NCBI GenBank assembly: GCA_016297405.1
Contig: JAEDGP010000024.1
Location: forward strand, 1-27,215
Source: Treponema sp.
Lineage (GTDB): Bacteria > Spirochaetota > Spirochaetia > Treponematales > Treponemataceae
Reading direction: 5' to 3'
Length of the DNA: 27,215 nucleotides
The notes under the pieces are model-generated. The model ran no database searches and was not told the origin of the DNA. It worked only from the letters and a program-made list of their open reading frames with translations. The position numbers were made by a program, and so were the translations under genes. Shown in pieces: positions 14,372-22,598 of this stretch (positions within the stretch are counted from its first letter, which is position 1; each line of letters starts with the position of its first letter).

Positions 14372-14400
14372 AATATAGTATCCTATCTTGAAAAAGTCAA
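14372..14400 (-). promoter_or_regulatory. Promoter of the minus-strand RHH operon
   Basis: On the minus strand TTGACT (14400-14395), a 17-base spacer, and TATATT (14377-14372). The predicted transcription start falls on or beside the ATG at 14365, giving a leaderless transcript. It lies back to back with the transfer-operon promoter at 14470. Confidence 0.65.
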
Positions 14401-14469
14401 TTATTTTTTCAAAAACATTTGTGCTAATGTTTATTTTAATGCTTTCTTGTATTTCTATAAAATGCGAAA

Positions 14470-14498
14470 TAGACATTTATTCAATTTGTTTCTATAAT
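14470..14498 (+). promoter_or_regulatory. Promoter of the transfer operon
   Basis: TAGACA (14470-14475), a 17-base spacer, TATAAT (14493-14498). The expected start near 14505 gives a leader of about 40 bases before traG. It is divergent from the RHH operon promoter 70 bases away, so the RHH protein could control both. Confidence 0.65.
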
Positions 14499-14544
14499 AA
14501 TTCATCATACATAAGGAACCGCCCGCCCAAAGGTAAGGATTTTT

Positions 14545-16677
14545 ATGTTCAAAGAGAAAGAAGAATTCTCACGAAAGGATCCTGGTCAAAATGTGATATG
14601 GAAGCTGGCCGCAATTCATTGGCTGATTCCGATATTTCTGGTTTTTGCAGGTGTATTCCTTACTACCCAGAAATTTGCCAAATTCATGAACTATGATCCT
14701 AGAGTCGTAGGAAAGCCTATCTTTAAAATCTGTGGAATACTTGTCTATAATCCACTTGTTTTTCTGATTGGAGTTTTCAAGTATGCCTTCAATGATGTTT
14801 ATTCCTATTATTTCTTCAAGGCTGTACCACCGTTTTTATTCTGTTTTATGACGGCTGTCCTATGTTTTCTTGTAATGGGAATTTTTATAAATGCTCATCA
14901 GAAAAACCAGCACATACATGGAACGGCAAGATATGCAAATGTCAGGGATCTTAAAAAAGCCGGGCATCTGCAGGAGCATGGCATTGTATGCGGCGAACTT
15001 GAAACTGCACGTGTTTATTACAATATTAACCCAGTCAAAGGCAATATGGTTCTTCATCTACACAAAAATTGGCTCACGAAGAAAACTTATGCCGCTCCCT
15101 TGATATGCCATTCTGGAAGCACAAATACATGGATGATTGCACCAACACGTTCAGGAAAAGGTGTTTCAACAATAATTCCTTCATGTCTGAACTATGGAGT
15201 TCCGTATTGGGAGTATGACAAGGAAAACCGGGAATGGATAATCAAAGGCCGTGGGTCAATGGTTATTTTTGATCCGAAGGGTGAAAACTGGGATGTAACA
15301 GCCGGTTACAGGAGTAAATTTTCTGTCTGTATGCCTTTTAGACCACTTGATGAAAAGGGTGATACTGTACATTACAACCCAATCCATGAAATTCCTGATA
15401 GTCCCTCTCAGGCCTTCCAGTGGTCAGACATGATTGCAGAAATTTTTTTTGGCAATGAAAAAAACAAATCCGGTGGTGACGGAGCGAGTGAATATTTTAA
15501 CAGTATGGCCCGTGATATATTTTCCGGTGTTGTCATGCATGTAAGATTTTCAAAGCATATTGACTGGGATGAAAAGAATCTTTCCAAAGTTCTTGACATG
15601 TTTTCCATGGCAAAAAAAGAGGGCGATGAAAACTCAGATGAATCTGATGGATGTGGTTCAGCAATGTTTGATGAAATGAGGAACAGCGACCATGGAAATC
15701 CAATGATACATGATTTGATAGTAAAGGCGGCCAATAGAAGTGACGGACAGAATCCAAAAGAAAGGTCATCAACTTTTGCCACTGTGTGCTCAAAGATTTC
15801 ACTGTTTCAGGATCCATTGATAAAGGCTGCAACTTCTTATTCTGATTTTTCCATCGATGACTTTGTGGACAGTGAAAATGGCATTTCATTGTATCTTATT
15901 ATTCCATATTCTGACATTACGCGTATTGCACCTGTTTTCAGGATGATAATCACATTCATGGTCAAGAAATTTTCTTCAGGGACCACAAATGCAAACGCAA
16001 TGAAACTAAAGATTCCATGTACGTTTTTGCTTGATGAATTTCCAATTCTTGGCTACTTTCCCGATATTGCCTTGAATGCAGGTATTCTTGCAGGGTATGG
16101 AGTTACATTCTTTATAGTTTCCCAGTCTCTGAATCAGATTAAGGATATATACGGAGAAAATCATCCGTTTTTGGATCACTGCAAGACCAAAATCATATAT
16201 GCGGCTGGCAATTTTAATGATGCAAACATGTTTGCCCAGACAATTGGTAACAGGTCCGTTCTTCTTGACAATCTTTCATCATCTGGCAACAGGTTTGAAC
16301 TTGGAATGAACAGTGTTTCCAGATCATCCCAGGAACAGAGTGTGAGTCTCATCAATGCAGATGAACTTATGAAACTTGAATACTCACGATGTATTGTAAT
16401 GATGGAAGGTTTTCCACCTTACAAGGGCAAGAAGGTTGTATACTACGAAGACCCCAGATTTAAGGACAAGCAGTTTCTTGCCATTCCATCCATGGATGAA
16501 CTGATGAAAGATATCAAGGATTTACCGTCAAGAAAAAAAGAGAGCAAGTTCAGGTATATACCAATTGAAGAACAAATAAGGAAAATAGAAAAAATTGAAA
16601 TTGAGCCGCTAAAATATGTGCCGGATGTTTTCACTGATTTCCTTAATGAAGATGCAGAGGAGGATGACGTTGCCTAA
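14545..16677 (+). CDS. traG: Type IV coupling protein (TraG/VirD4 family)
   Basis: A 710-residue coupling ATPase that brings the relaxase-DNA complex to the T4SS channel. Three membrane segments lie at about 19-40, 65-82 and 88-115. The ATPase domain has Walker A APTRSGKGVST (199-209), the typical VIFDPKGENWD (240-250) and Walker B FLLDEFP (494-500). DHCKTKIIYAAG, NANMFAQTIGNRS-like and QEQSVSLINADELMKL segments follow as in TraG proteins. Length and domain order are normal. It is first of the transfer operon, behind TAGACA-17-TATAAT, with TAAGGA before ATG 14545. Its stop overlaps the next gene. Confidence 0.95.
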   Translation: MFKEKEEFSRKDPGQNVIWKLAAIHWLIPIFLVFAGVFLTTQKFAKFMNYDPRVVGKPIFKICGILVYNPLVFLIGVFKYAFNDVYSYYFFKAVPPFLFCFMTAVLCFLVMGIFINAHQKNQHIHGTARYANVRDLKKAGHLQEHGIVCGELETARVYYNINPVKGNMVLHLHKNWLTKKTYAAPLICHSGSTNTWMIAPTRSGKGVSTIIPSCLNYGVPYWEYDKENREWIIKGRGSMVIFDPKGENWDVTAGYRSKFSVCMPFRPLDEKGDTVHYNPIHEIPDSPSQAFQWSDMIAEIFFGNEKNKSGGDGASEYFNSMARDIFSGVVMHVRFSKHIDWDEKNLSKVLDMFSMAKKEGDENSDESDGCGSAMFDEMRNSDHGNPMIHDLIVKAANRSDGQNPKERSSTFATVCSKISLFQDPLIKAATSYSDFSIDDFVDSENGISLYLIIPYSDITRIAPVFRMIITFMVKKFSSGTTNANAMKLKIPCTFLLDEFPILGYFPDIALNAGILAGYGVTFFIVSQSLNQIKDIYGENHPFLDHCKTKIIYAAGNFNDANMFAQTIGNRSVLLDNLSSSGNRFELGMNSVSRSSQEQSVSLINADELMKLEYSRCIVMMEGFPPYKGKKVVYYEDPRFKDKQFLAIPSMDELMKDIKDLPSRKKESKFRYIPIEEQIRKIEKIEIEPLKYVPDVFTDFLNEDAEEDDVA

Positions 16678-17116
16678 AGTATCAAAAACAAATGTAACAA
16701 ACAAGACTGTATATGTGCCGATAAGGATTTCCAAGGAAATGAACGAATTGCTTGAAATTGAATCTAAGAATATGCATATGGACAAAACAAAGGTCATACG
16801 CAGTGCCCTTGAACTGTTCCTTAAGAGGCGAATCAACAATGTTGAACTTGCAATGGATGAGATGAAAAGAAATTACAAAGCCATAAGCAAACTGGATAAG
16901 AAATTTGAAGTACTTCAGATGCTTATTTTCTGCTGCTATCGCAATCTCCTTGCCAAGCATCCCATTGAGCCTGCAATCACCGACCAGGATACAAACCGCC
17001 AGATTGAAATGACTAAGAATGAATTAAGGTCCATGCTTGCAGGGATGGAAAGAGGATTCATGGAGCAGATTGTGCTTGACTTCCTGAATGAGGATGGAAT
17101 GGATCATGATCAATGA
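16664..17116 (+). CDS. CopG-type ribbon-helix-helix protein of the trb operon
   Basis: A 150-residue (from ATG 16664) or 148-residue protein. Residues 16-55 form an RHH (TVYVPIRISKEMNELLEIES, then KTKVIRSALELFLKRR) and the rest is helical and charged. An RHH protein between traG and trbB is usual in elements with this operon order. AGGAGG (16658-16663) touches ATG 16664 with no spacer, so TTG 16670, six bases away, may be the true start. It overlaps traG by 14 bases and trbB at the other end, so translation is coupled. Its likely role is operon control or relaxosome assembly, by inference. Confidence 0.8.
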   Translation: MTLPKVSKTNVTNKTVYVPIRISKEMNELLEIESKNMHMDKTKVIRSALELFLKRRINNVELAMDEMKRNYKAISKLDKKFEVLQMLIFCCYRNLLAKHPIEPAITDQDTNRQIEMTKNELRSMLAGMERGFMEQIVLDFLNEDGMDHDQ

Positions 17117-18071
17117 TGCACATCAGATAAAGGCGGAGAAATGGTTTCGCAATCTGGAAGACGACATGAGGGATATAATTCCATACATCGAAAACAAAAG
17201 GGTCACCGATATAGCCATTGGATTCAAGGGGCAGCTCATCGTAGAAGGCATGGGAATGGATAAACTTTTTACGGGAGTGTTTTTTGACGATGCAACAACT
17301 ACAAGAATAATTTATGCTTGTGCTTCAATACTTGGTGTTACCATCGATGACAGAAATCCAATTGTTGAAGGTGTCCTTCCAAAGTGGAACATACGAATAG
17401 AGGGAATTCTGCCTCCCAGGGCACCGGCAAATCCAATGCTTTTCATACGCCGACCGCCAAATTCTATTTTTCCTCTTGAGGATTATCTTGAACAGGGGCG
17501 AATAACTCAGGATAAGTACGATCTACTGATAGAGCATATAAGAAGAAGGAGTAATATAATAATTGGAGGTGAAACTGGATCAGGAAAAACAACCCTGCTT
17601 AATGCAATAATACAGAAGATGGCTGAATTCACACCGAACGACAGGTTTTATATTGTTGAAGATGCAGGGGAAATACAATGTAATGCGTTGGACAAGGTTC
17701 CCATTTGGGCTGAGGGGATAGATACTCTCAAGGCTGTTGGTATAGCACTTAGGTGCAATGTTTCAAGGATAATTTTTGGTGAGCTGCGTTATGGAAATAC
17801 AACTAATGAAGTTTTGAAAGCCTGGAATACCGGACATACAGGCAATGCAAGCACAATTCATGCAGACAGTTGCCTTACAATGCTTTCTAGGATTAGGGAT
17901 CTGCTGAGGGAAGTAATTACAGGACAGCTGCCAGATGTTGCCCAGTCAGTGCAACTTTTGGTCCACTTGAAGCCAACAAGGAATGGGCCTATTGTAGATG
18001 AAATTGTGGAAACAAAAACCACTGTATCGTCTTCATTCCTTGAAGACCTTGAGAACAATAATCTTATTTAA
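17106..18071 (+). CDS. trbB: Conjugal transfer ATPase TrbB (VirB11 family)
   Basis: A 321-residue hexameric traffic ATPase that powers pilus assembly and substrate movement at the inner membrane. Visible: Walker A GGETGSGKTTL (154-164), the Asp-box region YIVEDAGEIQC, the Walker B-like RIIFGELRYG, and the His box HTGNASTIHADS. The N-terminal domain (10-120) has the RITDIAIG-like start and LFIRRPP before the ATPase. I chose ATG 17106; ATGs at 17088 and 17094 are alternatives. It overlaps the RHH gene by 11 bases. The length is typical. Confidence 0.93.
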   Translation: MINDAHQIKAEKWFRNLEDDMRDIIPYIENKRVTDIAIGFKGQLIVEGMGMDKLFTGVFFDDATTTRIIYACASILGVTIDDRNPIVEGVLPKWNIRIEGILPPRAPANPMLFIRRPPNSIFPLEDYLEQGRITQDKYDLLIEHIRRRSNIIIGGETGSGKTTLLNAIIQKMAEFTPNDRFYIVEDAGEIQCNALDKVPIWAEGIDTLKAVGIALRCNVSRIIFGELRYGNTTNEVLKAWNTGHTGNASTIHADSCLTMLSRIRDLLREVITGQLPDVAQSVQLLVHLKPTRNGPIVDEIVETKTTVSSSFLEDLENNNLI

Positions 18072-18168
18072 GGAGGTGATTTTAGAAATAATTATATTTT
18101 CGTGAAGTTATGCTTTTTCTTGATTGAATTTATGGATTTTACAACAACTATCAAGGAGAACTTTTAAA

Positions 18169-18531
18169 ATGAAAATTAAAAACAACAACAATGGGTTAAT
18201 CCAGGCCGTGGTACCTTATAAAATGGTAATCATTATGGCAGTCATGGTTATTTTTGCGTCTTCACCAATTTTTGCGGCGGACACAATCGAGTCTCTTAAC
18301 ACAATGTCGGATAAATTTCTTGGCTTGTTTAACTCGAGTTGGGTTAGGGCTTTGGTTGCAATCGCAATAATCATCGAGGGAATTTCAATGGTTATTATGG
18401 CAAAGAATGGTGGAGGTGGTCAGGTTGTCCAGAGGTTCCTTCCAATCATCATCGGTACGCTTGTCATTGCATGTGCCTGTGGAATATCTGCATTCTTGAC
18501 ATCAGATATGGATATAAAGGCGGAATGGTAG
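18169..18531 (+). CDS. trbC: Pilin TrbC (VirB2 family)
   Basis: A 120-residue major pilin precursor. It has a long signal peptide (about 1-37, ending PIFAA), then two hydrophobic segments (about 59-77, VRALVAIAIIIEGISMVIMA, and 89-107, FLPIIIGTLVIACACGISAF) joined by the basic/glycine turn KNGGGGQVVQR, as in VirB2/TrbC. AAGGAG at 18153-18158 precedes ATG 18169. It is separated from trbB by about 100 bases, the only real gap in the operon. A closely similar domain recurs at the C-terminus of the TrbJ-like protein at 22358. Confidence 0.88.
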   Translation: MKIKNNNNGLIQAVVPYKMVIIMAVMVIFASSPIFAADTIESLNTMSDKFLGLFNSSWVRALVAIAIIIEGISMVIMAKNGGGGQVVQRFLPIIIGTLVIACACGISAFLTSDMDIKAEW

Positions 18532-18532
18532 G

Positions 18533-18793
18533 ATGGAAATCTCGATTGAAGATTATACTTCCCCGGTATATAAGGCTCTTTATGAGCCTTCCGTCTTCCT
18601 TGGAATTGGAACCATGCCGGCAAGTATCATTGGGATATTTACTTTTCTGCTCATGTATCTCATCAATCCGTGGTGCATTGCAATTGGACTTATTCTGCTG
18701 CTAATCTGCCGCAGGATATGCAAAAACGATAAGGCTGCCTTGAGCGTTTTGCTTGAACGTTTGATGCAGCCCGATATATATAAAATGGATTAG
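18533..18793 (+). CDS. trbD: Conjugal transfer protein TrbD (VirB3 family)
   Basis: An 86-residue inner-membrane protein that works with the VirB4 ATPase. Two membrane helices (about 20-43 and 45-62), a short cytoplasmic N-terminus with YTSPVYKALYEP as in VirB3/TrbD (the S-L/T-x-P-x-hydrophobic start), and a charged C-terminus. It starts 2 bases after the trbC stop and is followed closely by trbE, the conserved order. Confidence 0.85.
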   Translation: MEISIEDYTSPVYKALYEPSVFLGIGTMPASIIGIFTFLLMYLINPWCIAIGLILLLICRRICKNDKAALSVLLERLMQPDIYKMD

Positions 18794-18796
18794 CAA

Positions 18797-19816
18797 ATGA
18801 AAATTCCATATCTTGATTTATTCAAATCCAAAGAGAACCAGAATCAGCTTAGGAATGTTCTGCCGTATTCATTCATAATGAACAATGGTGTTGTTCTTCT
18901 TAAGAATGGAGCGGTCATGGTCACTTTCAATGTTGAATTTCCGGATCTTGATTCTTCTAGTTTTGAACATATTGCATCAATGTCAAATCTGTTCAACATG
19001 TCGGCAGTTTCTCTTGCGCAAAACGAAGGCTGGGCGATTTTTTTTGATGTGAGGCGGAAGAAAACGAGTGAATATCCTGCAGGCGAATTTGAAAATCTTG
19101 CAGGGTTTCTTGTTGATCAAAGGAGATGTGAAAACTACAAGAATTATGGGCAGCACTTTACTACGGAACATTATATTTCTTTTGTGTATCAGCTTCCAAG
19201 TGATATAGAAGAAAAAGCAACTTCTTTCTTCTTTAAATCCGGGAATAAGAAAACAGCTAAGCAAAAAGGTCTTTTTGGAACTGGAAATCTTCCAATGTTG
19301 CAGCAGGAGATAGACAATTTCCTTGATGAATGCATCAAGGTTATGGGAACTCTCTCCTTGAAATTGTATGTTCACATGCTTGATCATTCCGAAATGTTTA
19401 CGTTTCTGAAATCCGCTGTTTCTTTAGAAGACCAAAGGATGTTATATCCTGAAGATGTTTTCTTTTTCCTTGATGATTATCTGGTTGATTCAGACATATA
19501 TAATTCCATGCCCTTGAAAATAGGAAACAAGTATGTTCCTGTAATGACAGTCATGGATTTTCCATCATCAACTTATCCTGCCATTTTTGATGGATTAAAC
19601 AGGACAATGGCTGAATTTAGATGGACCACAAGGTTCATTCCTCTGGACAAGGAAAAAAGTCTTCAGTCAGCAGACAAATACCAGAAAAGATTTTATGGCC
19701 AGAGAAAAAAATTGAGTACAATCTTTATGGAAAGTTCAATGAATCTTAAAATCGATATGGAAAACAGAGGGGCTAATGAACTTGAAAATCAGGCTTCGGA
19801 AGTACAGGGGGGATAA
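18797..19816 (+). CDS. trbE: TrbE/VirB4 N-terminal part (gene split)
   Basis: A 339-residue N-terminal half of the VirB4-type ATPase. It has the CagE/TrbE/VirB N-domain (residues 1-320), including FNVEFPDLDSSSF, the FRWTTRFIPLDKEKSL motif near 278-293 and the helical linker that follows. It ends ...SEVQGG at a TAA (19814-19816) immediately after G GGG GGA. The family's protein continues in the -1 frame at exactly the next residues. Without the second half it has no Walker motifs. Either a -1 frameshift makes full-length TrbE, or two polypeptides assemble. Confidence 0.88.
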   Translation: MKIPYLDLFKSKENQNQLRNVLPYSFIMNNGVVLLKNGAVMVTFNVEFPDLDSSSFEHIASMSNLFNMSAVSLAQNEGWAIFFDVRRKKTSEYPAGEFENLAGFLVDQRRCENYKNYGQHFTTEHYISFVYQLPSDIEEKATSFFFKSGNKKTAKQKGLFGTGNLPMLQQEIDNFLDECIKVMGTLSLKLYVHMLDHSEMFTFLKSAVSLEDQRMLYPEDVFFFLDDYLVDSDIYNSMPLKIGNKYVPVMTVMDFPSSTYPAIFDGLNRTMAEFRWTTRFIPLDKEKSLQSADKYQKRFYGQRKKLSTIFMESSMNLKIDMENRGANELENQASEVQGG

Positions 19817-19842
19817 CCGTGGGGGATTTTGTTCTTGGTTAT
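19807..19842 (+). promoter_or_regulatory. Probable -1 frameshift site in trbE
   Basis: G GGG GGA (19807-19813) sits in the zero frame as X XXY YYZ, directly before the TAA. A -1 slip yields VQGGITVGDFVLGYY, restoring the VirB4 sequence. ATAACC (19813-19818) can pair with GGTTAT (19837-19842), a 6-bp stem over the stop codon and the downstream GTG. There is no strong upstream Shine-Dalgarno stimulator. Confidence 0.55.
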
Positions 19843-21381
19843 TATACTTCCAACCTGATGGTTTGGGACGCGGACCTTGATAAGGCGAAGGAAAAAGCAA
19901 GATTTCTGCAGCAGGTAGTGCGACAATGTGGCTTTACGATAAAGGAGGAGACTTTTAATTGCATGTCTACCTGGTTAGGTATGCTTCCAGGTAATGTTTA
20001 CTCAAATATCAGGCGGCCACTGATTACTACAAGAAATTTCTCCCATGTCATTCCCTTGTCGTCAGCATGGCAGGGAATAATGCATAATGATTTCACAGAG
20101 GAAACCTGCGGTTGTAGTCTTCCTCTGTGTGTCTGTTCAACAAATTTTGGCACTCCATTTTTTCTGAACATTAATGTAAAAGATGTTGGGCATACATTTA
20201 TCTTTGGACCTACAGGGGCTGGAAAATCTACACTTTTATCTCTTTTGATGTGTCAGGCCACAAAATATAGGGGATCAAATATTATTTGCATTGACAAGCA
20301 ATTGTCATCACGCTGTTTTATGGTTAGTGGAGGTGGAATCTACATAGAACCTGGTAAGGACAATGTTGCTTTCCAGCCTTTGTCAGAACTGCTTTCCCCG
20401 GATGAATCAACTGAAAGTGATTACGTTGAAAGTCTGATGTGGTGCCAGCAATTTATCGAAGGATTGCTAGGGCAGCAGTCTATTGCTATTAATCCTAGAA
20501 TCAGCATGGCCATAAATGAAACCCTAAAGCTTCTTTCAAAAAAAGATAAGTCCATGCATGACCTTGCATCTTTCCAGCAGTATGTTAAATATACCGATCC
20601 GCAAACAGGTATAAATACGATACAGATTGGAATTGAACCATACTGCAGGGGTGGTCAGTTTGGTTCAATTTTTGATGCAGACGAAACAAATTTAAAGTTG
20701 AGTTCACTGATGACTATTGAGATGGGAAGCCTCATGAGGTTGTCCGAAAAAGCTGTTGCACCAGCCTTGATGTATATTTTCCGGTACCTTGAAAAACTTT
20801 GGAATAAACCTTCAGGTAGTAAACAGCCTTTGACCTTTCTGTTTCTTGATGAAGCTTGGCTTTATCTTCAGCATCCGATTTTTGCAAATTATCTGCAGGA
20901 ATGGCTTAGGACACTCCGCAAGAAAAAAGTCATGTGCATTTTTGCAACCCAGGAAGTAAGTGCTGCGGCAAACTCATCTTTGAGCGACACTATCAATCAG
21001 CAGTGCCTTACAAAAATTTATCTTGCGGACGAAAGTGCAAAGAACCATTCCCTTGCAAAAAACTATTCGTATTTTGGACTTTCGGATACGGAAATTGAAA
21101 ATCTTTCAACTGCACGCATGAAAAGGGATTATTACTACAAAAGTTCACTGGGAACAAGGATGTTCAACCTTGATTTAGATGATCTTCAGCTTGCTCTTCT
21201 TACTCCGGACCATGAACTATTGGATAAGGTTGAAAAGCAATACGGAAAAAACACAGGGAAGCCTCTTGCGTTTAGAGTTTTGGAAGAGACACGAAAAAAA
21301 TACATGGAAATAGGTCGGGATACAAAATCCCTTGACTATGAAAAATATGTGGAAATGGTTGGAGGTATTGATGCGGTGTAA
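19819..21381 (+). CDS. trbE: TrbE/VirB4 C-terminal ATPase part (gene split)
   Basis: A 520-residue ATPase half of VirB4. It begins VGDFVLGYYTSNLMVWDAD, the conserved middle of TrbE proteins, so this is not a natural protein start. Walker A FGPTGAGKSTLL is at 129-140 and Walker B LFLDEAWLYL at 341-350, with the YANxRRP-like YSNIRRPLITT (61-71). A cysteine-rich insert, CGCSLPLCVC (97-106), precedes the ATPase core. GTG 19819 lies 6 bases after AGGGGGG, which could serve as a weak ribosome site, so independent or re-initiated translation is an alternative to frameshifting. Confidence 0.9.
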   Translation: MGDFVLGYYTSNLMVWDADLDKAKEKARFLQQVVRQCGFTIKEETFNCMSTWLGMLPGNVYSNIRRPLITTRNFSHVIPLSSAWQGIMHNDFTEETCGCSLPLCVCSTNFGTPFFLNINVKDVGHTFIFGPTGAGKSTLLSLLMCQATKYRGSNIICIDKQLSSRCFMVSGGGIYIEPGKDNVAFQPLSELLSPDESTESDYVESLMWCQQFIEGLLGQQSIAINPRISMAINETLKLLSKKDKSMHDLASFQQYVKYTDPQTGINTIQIGIEPYCRGGQFGSIFDADETNLKLSSLMTIEMGSLMRLSEKAVAPALMYIFRYLEKLWNKPSGSKQPLTFLFLDEAWLYLQHPIFANYLQEWLRTLRKKKVMCIFATQEVSAAANSSLSDTINQQCLTKIYLADESAKNHSLAKNYSYFGLSDTEIENLSTARMKRDYYYKSSLGTRMFNLDLDDLQLALLTPDHELLDKVEKQYGKNTGKPLAFRVLEETRKKYMEIGRDTKSLDYEKYVEMVGGIDAV

Positions 21382-22582
21382 GTATATATTAATGTCAGTA
21401 TTGCTGGGACTGTTGAAATTATCGCTGTTTGCTCAGGGATTGCCGGTTTTTGATGCCATGGCAGAAAAATGGAACGTGATGAAATATCTCAACATGATTG
21501 ATAGTTTCTACCAGGGGTATGACATGATTCAAAATGACATACAGGCGCTGGAAAATCAATACAAGCAGATGCAAAAGGCTGTAGAAACTGCACAAAACAT
21601 TGATTGGTCAGAGGTTCAGTTTGATGGATCATTCGATATCAGGAGTACATTAAAGGATGCTGGTACGAAAATTAATAAGTTTATGACTCAGATTGATAAA
21701 CTTAGAAATTCTCTTACCACACCAAATATTCAGATAGGTAAAGATAAATACAGTCTTGCCGATCTGGGGTATTGTGGAAAAGATCCCAAAAAAAATCTTG
21801 AGGCAGCTTTTTCTTCCGCAGAGGATTACATCAAAGATTTGGGCGGGTCTTTCTCAAAAAAACTTACACAAAAGGAAATGGAAAATCTTGCAAATAAATA
21901 TGGTGTGTCTGCAAGGAATTTTAAGTTGATGCAATTGACAGGCGGATACATTGAAAAAAAAGTTGATGATGCATTTGTAATTTCAACAACAGCAATTCAA
22001 AAAATGAGGGAGGAACGTGTTACTCTGAACCAAGCCATTATGGATGCGTATGATGCAAAACTGGATAGTGACGGCAATAAAAGCATGGGTGGTTTTTTTG
22101 ATGCAAGCCTTTTGCTGACTCAAAATTTGACGGAGTCTATCGATGACCTTCATGGAACACTCGGGCATCTTATTGAACTCTATACAGGACGAGGTGTCCA
22201 CAAGGATATGATTGATACTTACAAAAAGCAGGAGGAAGCCAAAAAAGAACTGGAACATGAACTTTACATGCAGTCTCTCCATGAAACCATTACTAATGGC
22301 TGGGATATGCAGACAGTTCTAATAAGCGACACATCTAAAATAAGTACGTTTAATGTTTGGATAAACATGTTTATGTCCATCATGTCTGCAAAATGGCTGA
22401 AAGTTCTGCTTATTGTAATCATTATTTGCGAGGGATTGGCAATGACCTATGCTAGTCATAATGGAGGAGGTTCCAGAATTGTTGGGCGAATGATTCCAAT
22501 TATATTTGGTACTTTTATCATTGGGTCTGGTTGTGCAATAGCCACCATTTTTGGTTCTGCTATTCAGGCTATTCTTAAGTGA
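21371..22582 (+). CDS. trbJ: TrbJ/VirB5-like protein with C-terminal pilin-like domain
   Basis: A 403-residue protein with a signal peptide (1-23, cleaved near SLFAQG) and the TrbJ-type opening GLPVFDAMAEKWN. A coiled-coil-rich domain follows to about 310 (for example ALENQYKQMQKAVETAQN), as in VirB5/TrbJ pilus-tip or channel proteins. The last 74 residues (330-403) are different: two hydrophobic helices around SHNGGGSRIVGRMIP, closely similar to TrbC of this operon. TrbJ proteins are usually about 250 residues and end before this. GGAGGT (21361-21366) precedes ATG 21371, which overlaps the end of trbE. Confidence 0.82.
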   Translation: MRCKYILMSVLLGLLKLSLFAQGLPVFDAMAEKWNVMKYLNMIDSFYQGYDMIQNDIQALENQYKQMQKAVETAQNIDWSEVQFDGSFDIRSTLKDAGTKINKFMTQIDKLRNSLTTPNIQIGKDKYSLADLGYCGKDPKKNLEAAFSSAEDYIKDLGGSFSKKLTQKEMENLANKYGVSARNFKLMQLTGGYIEKKVDDAFVISTTAIQKMREERVTLNQAIMDAYDAKLDSDGNKSMGGFFDASLLLTQNLTESIDDLHGTLGHLIELYTGRGVHKDMIDTYKKQEEAKKELEHELYMQSLHETITNGWDMQTVLISDTSKISTFNVWINMFMSIMSAKWLKVLLIVIIICEGLAMTYASHNGGGSRIVGRMIPIIFGTFIIGSGCAIATIFGSAIQAILK

Positions 22583-22598
22583 TTTGGAGTTTTTAAAC

